Source of the DNA: Cyprinodon diabolis
Lineage: Eukaryota; Chordata; Actinopteri; Cyprinodontiformes; Cyprinodontidae
Assembly: GCA_030533445.1 (NCBI GenBank)
Contig: CM060075.1
Location: 34,899,196-34,963,195 of the forward strand
Reading direction: 5' to 3'
DNA: 64,000 bases
Shown here piece by piece: positions 36,706 to 48,419 of this stretch. Made by a program: the position numbers and the translations under genes. Numbering within the stretch: the stretch's first letter is position 1; the number at the start of each line of letters is the position of its first letter. The notes beneath the pieces were generated by a model, which was not told the origin of the DNA, searched no databases, and saw only the letters and a program-made list of their open reading frames with translations.

Positions 36706-37611
36706 TGTCAGGAACCGTGGACAGATGGACCCAGTATTCAGGAGAGACAGTCAGTAGGAAAGTTCAAAAGGTTTATTAAAATAAAAACAAAACAAAAGCG
36801 GAGCTGTGGCTCGCGGACACTGCAGGCGGGGGGGGCGGGGCACCGCCCAATCTCAGACACTCTAGGGGAGGAAACACAGGTAAGTGACCACGATAAACTG
36901 ATATATGATTATCTGGGTTGGTCACTTACCTGGTTTAACAGTCCAGACCACGAGTGTCCCCAGTGCTGCAGTCCCAGGGGTGATGCTGGAAGCTGATCCT
37001 GGCGAGGGATCCAGAACAGACAGGAACAGGCAGGAACAGGCAGGATCCAGATCAGACAGGAACAGAAACAGGTTGCAGGATCCAGACTTCCAGGCATCCA
37101 CAGGCTCCCAGGAGGGTTCAGAGTCAGACTGGGACCAGAAGCATGACCAGGTGGTCACGCACAGGAGCAGACAGGATCAGGTGAAGACAGGCAGGCTCAG
37201 TGGAAGAGGGTAGCCGAGACAGGACGTAGGAACCGGAACTTGAAGCTGGACTTTAAACTGGTCTCCTCCCTGGAGCCAGGCTTACTTAGATAAAAACTGA
37301 ACCTCCCCCCATAATGAGCCAAAAACCCAGAGGACTCCGCAGGGGAGGAACAGTGGACGATCAGGAGACAAGACAAACACTAAAACCCTCTTTCCACTGG
37401 CAGCTAGGATCCAGGACATGAACCAAATAAAAACTGAACAGAAAGACTGACAAAGAGACAAGCAATGATCTGGCCCTGAATGCTCAGGCTGAACTGAATA
37501 TAAACCAGAGGATACAGGTGAGAGGAATAAATTATAATTGAGGCTGGGAAGGAAGAGGGCAGGTGAGAGGAATTACTAATTAGGGGAGAGCAAACAGGCC
37601 AGATCATGACA
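36706..37611 (-). repeat. 3' LTR of the 36.7-kb element
   Basis: TGTCA...TGACA ends; minus-strand AATAAA at 36772-36777. Paired stem arms are at 36877-36890 and 36919-36932. A GC hairpin GGGCGGGGCACCGCCC, followed by AAT to give CCAAT, lies at about 36833-36851. Confidence 0.92.
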
Positions 37612-37880
37612 GAGCCCTCCCCTCAAGGGCGGATTCCAGACGCCCAAACCAGAACCAAACATTACGAAAAAAGTAAACCAAGCAGGGCGGGTGGGGGGGT
37701 CAAGACCAGACACAGATCAAACAGAACGCAGGCTTCTGACATCAGGAGGCGCAGATGCGAAACACAGACTAACGGAACCTCCCGCATGTCAGAACCGGGA
37801 CGAAAATCAAACCCGAAAGAAAAAACCAACGTTATCCTACTGACTCTCCCCCGATGGGTCCTGTTGTGGCCAGATCATTC

Positions 37881-38785
37881 TGTCAAGAACCGAGGACAGA
37901 TGACCCAGTATTCAGGAGAGACAGTCAGTAGGAAAGTTCAAAAGGTTTATTAAAATAAAAACAAAACAAAAGCGGAGCTGTGGCTCGCGGACACTGCAGG
38001 CGGGGGGGGCGGGGCACCGCCCAATCTCAGACACTCTAGGGGAGGAAACACAGGTAAGTGACCACGATAAACTGATATATGATTATCTGGGTTGGTCACT
38101 TACCTGGTTTAACAGTCCAGACCACGAGTGTCCCCAGTGCTGCAGTCCCAGGGGTGATGCTGGAAGCTGATCCTGGCGAGGGATCCAGAACAGACAGGAA
38201 CAGGCAGGAACAGGCAGGATCCAGATCAGACAGGAACAGAAACAGGTTGCAGGATCCAGACTTCCAGGCATCCACAGGCTCCCAGGAGGGTTCAGAGTCA
38301 GACTGGGACCAGAAGCATGACCAGGTGGTCACGCACAGGAGCAGACAGGATCAGGTGAAGACAGGCAGGCTCAGTGGAAGAGGGTAGCCGAGACAGGACG
38401 TAGGAACCGGAACTTGAAGCTGGACTTTAAACTGGTCTCCTCCCTGGAGCCAGGCTTACTTAGATAAAAACTGAACCTCCCCCCATAATGAGCCAAAAAC
38501 CCAGAGGACTCCGCAGGGGAGGAACAGTGGACGATCAGGAGACAAGACAAACACTAAAACCCTCTTTCCACTGGCAGCTAGGATCCAGGACATGAACCAA
38601 ATAAAAACTGAACAGAAAGACTGACAAAGAGACAAGCAATGATCTGGCCCTGAATGCTCAGGCTGAACTGAATATAAACCAGAGGATACAGGTGAGAGGA
38701 ATAAATTATAATTGAGGCTGGGAAGGAAGAGGGCAGGTGAGAGGAATTACTAATTAGGGGAGAGCAAACAGGCCAGATCATGACA
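37881..38785 (-). repeat. 5' LTR of the 36.7-kb element
   Basis: Copy of the 3' LTR shifted by 1174-1175 bases. AATAAA (minus) at 37946-37951; stem arms at 38051-38064 and 38093-38106. Confidence 0.92.
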
Positions 38786-39120
38786 TCTCTATTATTTAAT
38801 GAAAAATAAAATTAATTAAGTTGGAGCCGGGGATACGGACTGAGGCGCAACCAGAGAAAGGCGACAGAGACAGTGCTGTGGCTGGTGATTTTGAAATTAA
38901 AATCATATCCAAAGTTGATTCCTCATTAAGATAAGCCAAAGTTATTCAAGGGTATGTAAGAAAATATATTTGCTTTAGTTTTGTAAAATATAAGTGCCCT
39001 TGACAGCTTTGAGGATCAAAAGTCAAGCTAATCTTTAACTGTGTTCATTAAAATCCATCGAGAGTTTCTGTGCTTGGTCTGTAATAAAAAAAAAAGCCGC
39101 CACCTGTCGCTACCACACCG

Positions 39121-39495
39121 TTTTTTATTACATTAGATCATAGGAATTATCATTCTACTGCCTCAACATCTTACTCTTATAATAACAGGCGTATTGTTAT
39201 ACTGTTTTTGTGTGTTACTCTCTTGCCGTGCAATACGTGACACCCTTTCCAGTCTGGTCAATAAGCAGACTGCGAGGAGTGTCATGTGTTGCGAGTTGAT
39301 AGCGTAGAGGTTAGGCTCAGTGGTCTGTGGTTCAACAGATTGCGGGTTCGATCCCAACTGTGGCCGAGTTGCCTTAAATGTTTTTTTTATTTTTTATCGC
39401 TTTTTTATTACATTAGACCATAGGGATTATCATTCTACAGCCTCAAAATCTTACTCTGATAATAACAGGCTTATTGTTATACTGTTTTTATGTGT
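39121..39495 (+). repeat. Direct duplication of about 95 bp, 280 bp apart
   Basis: 39121-39215 (TTTTTTATTACATTAGATCA...) recurs at 39401-39495 with about a dozen changes. A tRNA-like unit lies between the copies, so the repeat unit is probably about 280 bp. Confidence 0.8.
39293..39365 (+). repeat. tRNA-like unit with intact A and B boxes (SINE-like or tRNA pseudogene)
   Basis: A box TAGCGTAGAGG at 39300 and B box GGTTCGATCCC at 39345 have true tRNA spacing (45 bases), and TCTGT/ACAGA forms a 5-bp anticodon-type stem. The acceptor ends do not pair, so it is not a working tRNA gene. A related unit lies inverted at 40672-40745. Confidence 0.55.
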
Positions 39496-39734
39496 TGTTA
39501 TTATTTATTATTATCATTATCATTACATAGTTTCCAGTGATGGGCAGTAGCGCCGCTGCATTATTTATCAAGTAACTTTCCAGTAGTGACGTTAATGTTT
39601 TTATCAAGTAGCGACGTAGCATCCACAAACGCTACAACATCCAGGGCAAAACTAAGTAATGAAACCAGGTTTTCTATTTTTGAAACAACAATTGGAGTTA
39701 TTCGTTGGACATTCACGCATGAGCCTCCCATGTA

Positions 39735-40245
39735 TAAAAAGAGGAGCTGAGCAGCTCCTTTAGTCAGAGACTTACAGTAGACACCCTGTCTGTAAGAAGG
39801 AGCGCTACCGCAGGTCATTCGTTCCTGCTGCCACCAGACTCTATAATAATGCACTATATCAACAATAACTCCTGTAAAAACCACTGTGCAGCTACATTAT
39901 AGTTTTGTATTTATTGACTGTGAACAATATGCTGTGCAATATGTTGAATGTGCAATATTTCTCCACCTGTATATAAGCCATCGGGATTGTACATATCTTT
40001 ATTTCTTATTTTTTTTATTTCCTATTTTTTTTTGTTTTTCATTGTGTTTGATACATGTACACATGCACCTTAATCCTATTTATCTTGATATACTGTATAT
40101 ACCTGGATATACGGTACATATATTGCTTAATGCACCTTTTTCCTCCATGTTTGCACCTTCAGTAACTTCTATGCCAATATGTGACGAGTGAATTTCTCCA
40201 CTGTGAGATCAATAAAGCTCATCTAATCACATCTAATCCAATCTA
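39735..40245 (+). mobile_element. LINE 3' end (L2/Rex1-type) with last RT codons
   Basis: The frame KKERYRRSFVPAATRLYNNA (39796-39870), ending at a TAA, is the typical C-terminus of fish L2/Rex1-like reverse transcriptases. A 3' UTR follows, ending CACTGTGAGATCAATAAAGC and an ATCTAATC tandem tail at about 40210-40245. Everything 5' is missing. Confidence 0.7.
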
Positions 40246-40671
40246 AATAAATACATAAATATATACATGTTCAATAAATAAATAAGCATTCAATTAATTA
40301 CCCACCAATAAATGGTGAAATGATATGTTCTCATAATAAATCATTTATTTAAAAAATGCTGTTATGTTCCTTTTTTGTAAAGATGCTTTTAAAATGCTTA
40401 ACTGTTTTTATTCTTTTATTTTCTTTCAAAAAATCATTAGTTTTTGAAAACACTCACAGTTTTTGAAAAGTATTATAAATATATAGAAACTAAAACGCTC
40501 TGATCTTTCTTTCTGTCATTTTGTGAGCGTGTGTGGCATCTGCAATGTTTTCGTTAAATATTCAAATAAATAAGATGGACTTTAAACTAGCAGACACGTT
40601 TGGATTTTTGCCATTTAATTTTTTTATTTAATTTTAAAAACAAAAGAAATGGGGTTTAATTAATAACTTGA

Positions 40672-40745
40672 CCACAGCTGGGACCGAACCCTTAACCTTT
40701 TGAATTGCAGACCATTCATCCTACCCTCACGCTAAACCTGGGGAA
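40672..40745 (-). repeat. tRNA-like unit, inverted copy
   Basis: On the minus strand: A box TAGCGTGAGGG, then 44 bases later B box GGTTCGGTCCC followed by AGCTGTGG, matching the end of the 39293 unit. Flanking DNA (GAGCAGACTGGGAGG, ATGTGTTGCGAGCTGA) is also shared with 39265-39300. The two copies form a long, imperfect inverted repeat around the LINE tail. Confidence 0.5.
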
Positions 40746-40829
40746 CATTAATCTGCTCAGCTCGCAACACATCATACCCCTCCCAGTCTGCTCATTCACC
40801 AATCTAATCCTGACTCATGGGACGCCGAA

Positions 40830-40960
40830 ATGGACTCAGACTGCCACCTAGTGGCTATAGTAGTCACATGTTTTTCACACAATTTGTGAAACACGCAGAG
40901 CGTGAGTGAAGTGTCCATTTCCAACCATCACCCACTGTACACCCAAGGACAATTTAAAGA
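40830..40960 (-). repeat. Inverted partner of the 36320 repeat, with CTCF-like motif
   Basis: Its complement has ACAGTGGG, GGTTGGAAATGGAC and CCACTAGGTGGCAG in the same order as 36320-36480. Confidence 0.5.
40841..40854 (-). promoter_or_regulatory. CTCF-core-like motif, reverse
   Basis: The complement reads CCACTAGGTGGCAG, fitting CCANNAGRKGGC plus AG. It is convergent with the motif at 36453. Confidence 0.4.
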
Positions 40961-41479
40961 TGTCAAATAAACGTAACAATCCTGTTGTTTGACTTTGGGG
41001 AAAGGCTAGAGTATCCAGAGAGAACCCACATATGCAGCAGAGCCCATTGCTCCACCACAAAGCCAATCTCAGGGATGTATGTGTGTTTTTTCAGCTGCGG
41101 ATCATCTGCCTTGGGGCTTGAGCGTAAACGGTTGGCGGAAATCTTTAGGGGTTGTATCCCAATGTTTTAGTTAAGTGGCTCTTATACTGTGATAGTTTCC
41201 TCAATGTTTCCCTAAAATCAACTTAACTAGCCCCATCTCTTTTTAAGACTGTGATTATGTTTCCTCACTTTAAATGCTTTCAACATCTCAAACATATATT
41301 AGACCTAATTACACTAATTAATTTTAGTGCTTAGATGCTGAGTAAAGGTTAAACACTCTGCACGCTTGGTTTCTCGCTAAATAAAACTGCTGACTGCAAA
41401 AATAAAGGTGACCTGCACAGAAAAAATATTCAACTTCCTGTTAGCATGAGAGAGATTATGCAAGTTCCCACAAACGGAG

Positions 41480-41790
41480 CGAGCAGTGCAATGACAAGAA
41501 AGGACTGAATGATTTAAGAGTGTAGGGGAGATTGTTTATTTGTTGTTGCAGCTTCTCCGCTGTGCTGTTTGCTTCAGGACTCTCATACTGCCACTTTATA
41601 CGCCTCATATGACCAGCATGATCAGCTTTTAGTCAGGCATTTATAAAAGATGTGCCTCCTCACTTCTGCCAACATTGTAATCCTCATTCATAAAAACTAA
41701 TCGCATTTATAAAATCCCTGCATACCAACATATGGATCATCATATGGAACATGTTTTATGTATGCAGAATGATTACCCAAGTGCAACATT
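41480..41790. promoter_or_regulatory. Candidate conserved non-coding element
   Basis: Non-repetitive block with ACTTTATACGCC, CATTTATAAAAGATG and TATGGATCATCATATGG, words resembling posterior homeodomain and bHLH sites. Inference only. Confidence 0.22.
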
Positions 41791-42079
41791 TTATCAGAGA
41801 GAATATTATGTGCTCTAATATGATCCAAGGCGCTCCCTATATGCTGGGTGGAAACAAATATAGTGATTAATATAATTTTAGGATGAATAGGACATCTGAA
41901 ACAGATGGACCATGGACGTTTTCAAGCCTAATACATATACTGAATCGTTTCACCAGGATTTTAGAAAGGTCTGGTTGAAAACAAAGTTTACTTCTGCAAT
42001 AAAAAAAATGAAACACAATTCTTCCCTCACAGCCTAGTTTGAGCTACAGAGTAATAAAAAAAAAAAAAAACAGCTTAAA

Positions 42080-42390
42080 AGCTCAAGCTCCTTGTCCCTC
42101 TCCATCCCTGGCTACAGCTTCCATCCCTCTTTTCTCATGTGTGGATCATGGCAGACTAATCTCAATCTGTTCCATTGTGATATCATACAACAGCTCGATG
42201 GCGAGGCCGGTGCCAGCCTTTTGGGCTCGCCGCTCTGCCAGCCGGCATCAGCTTGCATATGCCACTTTAGTGATGTTGTCTGCTGGCTGCGTTCAAATGC
42301 TGCACTCTGCAGCTACAAAAGTGTGTCTAAGCTATTATTTAGCTCATCATCTACATTTCCGAGTGCATAATTTTGATATTTCACACAATT
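42080..42390. promoter_or_regulatory. Candidate conserved non-coding element
   Basis: About 300 bases of balanced, non-repetitive sequence in AT-rich surroundings, with CCATTGTGATATCA (SOX-like), ACAGCTCGATGG, a GCCGG-rich core and GCTTGCATATGCC (POU-like). It is open in two + frames, but neither looks like a protein family. It is the most enhancer-like block in the middle of the window. Confidence 0.3.
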
Positions 42391-42399
42391 TTTGTTTCT

Positions 42400-44180
42400 T
42401 TCAATGATGAAATAAGTTTATAGGTGGTTCATACCAGCTAAAGGTGAACATAAGGACTCAAAAGCTGCAAAGCAAAAGCAAAATGTTTTCCAAAATAAAA
42501 TCTTAAAAACGTGTCTGCTATTGCATACAATCCACCTTGTTCTGATAATGAGAGTTTTAGTCTCAAAAGTCAAACAATAAGTAACTTTAACTTTTCTGCT
42601 TATGCAAAGCATTTTGTGTGGGGGGACAGTAGCACTGCACAACACCTGGTATTAGTCCTCCCCACTGTAACTGTGGATATGCTATTTATCAAGGAAGGTG
42701 AAAGTTTGTAAAACACGAAAGAAAAGGAAATTGATGCTTTTATAGTCAGTCATACTGTAGCTATAACCACTAACCTTAGGAAAAAGAAAAGTTTCCTTTA
42801 CCAGTGGCATATTCCAAGTTGCCTAGCTAGGTTTGTTGTCGTTTTTTTGTATCTGATGCTGTTGTTGGCTGATTCTCACACATTTTGAACTAAAACATCG
42901 ACCACAAACCAGGTTCTTGGTTTGTTTTTGGGTTTTTTTGCCAAGCTTGTCAAGCTATTTTTCTTTTTAGGTTATTGCAATCTAATAGTAGGGTTTTAAA
43001 ACAACTGAGATACTTATTGCAACAATTAGGCAAAATGTGGTACTACAAAGAACTGAGAAATGGGGAAGAAATACAGATCTAAGCCACAGTTCTCAGGTAC
43101 CTATTTGCAAATAACCATTAAAATCAAATAACTTTTATTCTACTGACAATTTTACAGTATTTTATGCATATTATAGGAACATACTTTAAAACTAGCAGCT
43201 TTCAAACAGGAGAATCTTTATTTGACTACTTTAATCGATTTTCTTATAAATAAATGCCCTCCTAATTTTCAAGTACCTTTATTTTTGGTTGCTCTCCTTA
43301 TTAAGTTATCACTATTCTGGGTCTTGATGGAAGCTCCACTGTGAACATTTTTAATTAACTGTTGCAAGTTTCCATATGTGATCTCTAAGAAGAGGAGAGC
43401 ACGTTCTGTAACTATGCCTCTGTTAGATTTCCCAGGTGGGAACACCTTAATCTCTTTCTAATGTACCTTTTTTAATACTTTGGTGAGCACAGAATGTTAA
43501 TTACAGATTTAAGTATCTAATGATGATTTCCTAAAGGATTTCTTTGGTATTTGTTGGCGGGTTTGAATTTATATTGGGTGTGTTTTCTATGTCCAATGTT
43601 TTTTTTTTCCAGCTTGACCTCTATGGCCAAGTCAGCCTCCTGCTTGCAATAAAGATAATTTAGAAAGTCTAATTCAGGGGAAGATTTTCATAAAGGAGTA
43701 AAACTAAGATGTTTCTGTGGAAAAACTATGTACACCCCATCTACAGAGTTGTTGGGCACTGAAATACATTTATGCTGAAAAATAATTAATCAAATAACGT
43801 TGGGCCTGTCTAATCTTTTCCTGTAAAAACACTATTTATTAAATGACATAATGATACCTCGGATAAAACATATTTCAGTTAAAAAAAAAAACACACACGG
43901 CATGAGTATTAAAATCCCCCATTACAATGACCTTGATAGTTTTTAACACTTAGATATAAACTCTAACAACTGAGCAAAAAGGTTGCGAGTAACAACAAAG
44001 TACGATTGAATATCCACTATCGCCACAACCTCATCTAGGAGAAGTGAATACTGCAAAGTCAATAACTCTATGCAATCAGTTGGGTTTTCATTGAAAACTT
44101 TTAATCAATCAACCTGACTTAATAACTCAATGAACCTTATTAGTAAAGTTCCATTATGCATTAGTTTATTATAAAAAAAA
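42400..44180. other. Intergenic, no gene seen
   Basis: AT-rich intergenic DNA with no recognisable repeat ends or exons. Confidence 0.5.
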
Positions 44181-44189
44181 GCTATTAAA

Positions 44190-44821
44190 CCAGCCTTCAA
44201 CCAGTCATCAGAGCCAGATTATTTGAGCCTTTGATGAGAGATCTCTAGTGTATCTGTGTTTTCTGATTGCCTGATCCTGACCCCTCCTGCCTCTGGAGCT
44301 CTCAGTCTCCCTGTCCCCGTCCTGATCTGTTTGACTGACCTGTCTTTGGACTCCTGCTTGATTTCCCGAAAGTATCCTGGATTTCCCTTTGGTACCTCTT
44401 AGGATCTCTGATCTCATGGGTCTGACTCTTGAGCATGTCCCTGACAGATGCTTTGCCCTCTGGATTATCCTGCCCTCCTTCATCCACTTGATTCTGATCT
44501 CCTGCCTGTTGTCGGACCTCCGGAACTTCAGCGTCTGGCAGTCTCTGGGCGACGCCCGCCATGTCTTGTTGGCAGTCAACCGGCTGGACCCAACCTCATC
44601 CTCTGGGCATGGACTGAACTATATGACCAGGTTAGCCACTCACACTTTCAAAATCATCCTCCACCAGATAGACATGGTCACTAACCTGTTGTCTCCCCTT
44701 GCAGAGGTTCCTGCCATAGATGCTGCTGCTGTTCTCTGCAGTTTCATCTTAAATAAATGTTTTGTTAAACCTAACTGTCTTTTCACCTCGAATACTGGGT
44801 CCCTTTGTTCTGAGCCTGACA
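44190..44821 (+). mobile_element. LTR family D, 5'-truncated, + orientation
   Basis: It ends in GAGCCTGACA and has AATAAA at 44751-44757, about 70 bases from that end, the same layout as families A and C but on the other strand. Stem arms CAGGTTAG (44628-44635) and CTAACCTG (44681-44688) pair. The first 100 bases match the complement of 63440-63580. The U3 start is lost and no target duplication was found. Confidence 0.65.
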
Positions 44822-45017
44822 TATGATAAACTAGGAGAACAGAGTATGCCCCACTTCCTCCAAGATTCTAAGAGAATGTAAAAATCTGAGGAAGAACCTG
44901 AATGAGGAGCTGATTTAGGTCTAAGAGGTGCTGGGATTGTCTGCTTTGAGTACTGCATCCGAACAAGAAAGCAGGTCAGTTGTCCTCCATTCTTCACTTC
45001 TTGGTTCCTTTAGAATT

Positions 45018-45562
45018 TAACCCTTTGAAGGGAACTCAGTAAAACACTGAAATGTGAAATTTCAAGTCAAGAGTGTTATCAGAGAACAGAATAAGACCTT
45101 TGTGACATAAAAATATTTGTGAGTATTTTGATGGCAAAAATCAAAATCAATGTGATTATCAAAAACAATTACCCTTCGTGTTTTTGATCCAAAAAGTTCT
45201 TCTAGAAAGAAAGAAACACTTTTTTGGTTACAACATAACCCCTCAGAATCATAATGCTGAAACAGAAAATGACATATTTTTCACTTTTTCACTTAGCTTA
45301 TTACGTTTCTACTTGCCTTATCAAGTTTTACTTGAACTTATTAACTTTTAACTTACTTTACAGTGGGTAACAATAAAATACAATAGGCAACATTAAATTA
45401 CTGCAGGTATTCTATTCAGCAGTTACACCCAACTTTAAGACAGAGGTGGACTTTACAGACCCTGCAGAACACATTTGACCTCACAGTTTTGCCTTATTTG
45501 CTGCAAAGTGGTGTTTATATCGAAGTTACCAAAAAATGTTAACTTGGACGATTAAGGGTTAA
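45018..45562. mobile_element. MITE, copy 2
   Basis: The end TTTAACCCTTTGAAG faces its near-complement ATTAAGGGTTAAAG. The interior shares ATTTTGATGGCAAAAAT and flanking words with 27507-27834. This copy is longer and more diverged. Confidence 0.55.
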
Positions 45563-45569
45563 AGCTGCT

Positions 45570-47790
45570 CGTATTTTCTTGCTCTCCTGCTTTCTGTCTT
45601 TTCAGATGGGTCTCACATTTTTTCCGTCGTCAGCTTCCCTTCCCTTTTTCTTTTCGTCATCCTCTCCTTTCATTTCCTCTCAAGTCATCCTCTCTTCATC
45701 CACATATTTCTGTCCCAGGACATAATGTCAGGGTCTCCTGCCTTGTGCACTAACTCCTGTTTTATTTATTATTTTATTTTACTGTTCTGTCAACTCCTCT
45801 CTGTATGAACCCTCAAATTATTCGTCCTGTTTTTAACCTTTGCTTATGAGTTTAGACTTCCTGTCTTTTGATTTTGCACTGATTATTCAGAGTTAGGTCT
45901 ACAGAAGATACACATAGAAAGAGACAATCTTCACAGCACTGGGCTTGTGTGTGCTTGGAAAAGATTGACCGCTTTGCAGATGGAGCTGTCGCTATACATA
46001 CAGTAAATTCCACAGCAGTGTAGGACAAAACACAGAATGTTCTTTGATCCATGCATTGTGGCTGGATTACTAACAGGTCTACAGAGGAGAATCTCTTTTT
46101 ATATTGTTTAAGCTTGTAGCAGTTTTAAACTCTGGTCTCTTGTGGGCAGGAGTCATGCAATTTTCTTATGTGTTGCATCTTCATCACACCTGACTCAAAT
46201 ATTAGCTCTAATGTTTAATGATAATAAATCAAAGATAAAAGAAGAAATTGAATTTGGTTGGTAGAAATTCAGAGATAAAAGACATATATAGTATACACGT
46301 TCATTTAAATAGAAGTATAACATTTAGAAGCTCTGATTATTTTCCACCATTAAGAGAGTTGGCTGAAAAATCTGGAAAGTATTTTTATTTTATTTTTTTT
46401 ATGCTTTTCCTGACCTAAAAAATCTGACGGGCCAAATTCTCGGTATCCATTAGCGGTCCAAGAGGTCCTGCCTCTTTTTCTTTTGGCTCCAATCAGTTTT
46501 CCTGTTCTGTAGGTGCTGAGCTAATTTATATTTTTATAAGTACAATATAACCCTGCAGGCCAAAGGAAAAGTTGGAGTACCCTGGCTGTATATAGAAATA
46601 TAGAGCAGGGAAATAGAAAGATATCAACTAAACATTAGTCTGCTGTGAACAGATCACATATTTTCTCTTCTATTAAACACTGACTTTAATTTACTAGACA
46701 AAATTGAAGTAAAAAGACGTTCACAGAAAAATCCTTTGTTTCCAATTGTACATTTTTTACTCTCTAATCACAAGAATGAACATTGTTTTGATTTGGGGGC
46801 TTTCCTGGAATGATTTCTACAATTATTTTTCCTGGATGCAATGAGTCTGCAGGTTTACTTATTTAACTGAGCTTCAAATCATCTGCAGTCACATCAAGAC
46901 TCCTAACAATTTGAGTCTGCTTTCTGGGACTTTTCTGGCAGAATGATAAACAGGAGCTTCAGTCTTGTTATTGTCTTACAGTACAGACAGAAAAGTGTAG
47001 AAAGAGATGCTTAACTTCACTCTTTTATTCACTTGTTGGCAGAACATGAAATTCTATCTGCATGGTTACAAATTGGGAAGACAATAAACTGTTTGACTGG
47101 CTCAACAAGTCAGCAGGAGCTAACAAGCTTTTTAACTAATTAACTTTTCTCAAGCTGTAGGTTGGTCATAATGTCTATGGGCTTTCTGAATTTCATTTAG
47201 CTGGGAGGATTTAAGAATTTTTGTATTTTAGTGTGGGAGGCTTTGTTCTTTATATTATAGCATGAATGTGTTAGATAGAAATCTTTTTACCAATCTCACT
47301 GTATGATCTGATTGAAAAGGGCCTTCAGATGACTTGGGATGAATTGTCTTCAATTTCCTCTTCGAGTTAGAGGAATAACTTTTTCACATAACTGGTTAAA
47401 CCAGGAGACCAACAAAAGATAAACCAGACCTCCTAGCTAAGCCATCTGAACACAGACTGGAGACCAAAGAGTCCTTTAAAGTCGTAGGGACGTCATATTT
47501 AAATTTCAAATCATTCTGGCTCAAACACGTATGTAAATGTACTCTTTATCAGACCATATTGCCCAAAATTGAGAAAATTTCTATAAAAAAAAAAAACTGT
47601 CTTAAAATCTGTGGGGTTTTTTCGTTACTTTATGCAGGCCAGTTAGTGATATGTCAGCTTGTACACCTAAATTTAGCCAATCATATATCAACGGTCATCT
47701 GTCAATCAAATTTTTCCTGTCATAGCATCTGGATTCATATGTTGCAGCTAATATACGAAATGGTTGAAATAAGAAATAAAAATCATGTAC
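45570..47790. other. Intergenic, no gene seen
   Basis: AT-rich DNA; short frames only. Nothing recognisable. Confidence 0.5.
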
Positions 47791-47797
47791 TCTACCC

Positions 47798-48068
47798 CTA
47801 AGTTCCGTCCCAGTGTTCACGGGGATGGACGTCTGTGTCTTCGGCAGGCGTAAAGCTAACAGAACTGGCAGCGTTTTGAGGCAAGGGCTCAAACATGTAC
47901 GGCTGTAAGCCTTCTACACCAAACAGAGCTTCTGCCCCTCTGGCGTCCTCTTCCACAACAACTTTGTCCCCACTTTCCTCCTTCTAAATAAAAAATATAT
48001 GATGGAGGAGACACATCCACGACCTCCAATGCAAAACTCTCCCCCTCTTGCATGTTTCTGCTGTCCAT
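47798..48068 (-). pseudogene. Probable transposon-derived coding fragment
   Basis: On the minus strand an ATG at 48068 opens MDSRNMQEGESFALEVVDVS. After an AT-rich TTTTTTATTTAG stretch that could be an acceptor, a second frame gives EALFGVEGLQPYMFEPLPQ, running to a stop at 47798. GLQPYMFEPL resembles a multicopy fish protein segment often linked to mobile DNA, but I cannot name it with confidence. The surrounding G+C is higher than the flanks (about 47790-48370). Confidence 0.35.
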
Positions 48069-48419
48069 AGCGTTCTTCGACAGTGTCGTTGCTAAGTCAC
48101 CAATTTATTGCTACTTGGTCTCAATGGAATTTACAATTGGGAACCTACTAGCACTAAGTTGCTAACTAGTTAACAAGATGCTTCTGACAAACCGGCCACA
48201 ATCAAACTTGCTTGCAAACCTTTCGCCACAACAATCCCGCCCCCTTGATAAACGACAAATCACATTCACTTTATTCACTTGTGTAAAGTCGGGCACCACT
48301 CGGGAGAATTCGAAAATGCAAAGACTGGAACAGCCTTTTCACTGCGACTTTAAAACACACTTTAAAAGTCATGTTTGCTATCTATTAGCTCTATTAGCTA
48401 AAAGGCGCACAGGATAAAG

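Larger units (their letters stand above)
36706..38785 (-). mobile_element. Complete two-LTR Ty3/gypsy-type element with 269-bp interior (TRIM-like)
   Basis: Two near-identical LTRs (36706-37611, 906 bp; 37881-38785, 905 bp) surround 269 bases without coding capacity. The unit has TGTCA...TGACA ends and a perfect 5-bp target duplication TCTCT (36701-36705, 38786-38790). The only LTR differences I see are two substitutions and one deletion within the first 25 bases; all else looks identical, so the insertion is recent. Minus-strand orientation follows from a purine tract GAGGGGAGGG (37615-37624) just before the 3' LTR and AATAAA near the LTR 3' end. No clear tRNA primer site was found next to the 5' LTR; TGGCCACAACAGG starts eight bases in. 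It lacks gag and pol, so it needs a helper. Confidence 0.92.

Noticed and set aside
36905..38387. Two identical 102-codon frames and their minus-strand companions
   Set aside because: They lie in the two LTR copies, overlap the conserved stem and have no family resemblance; the identity comes from LTR duplication.
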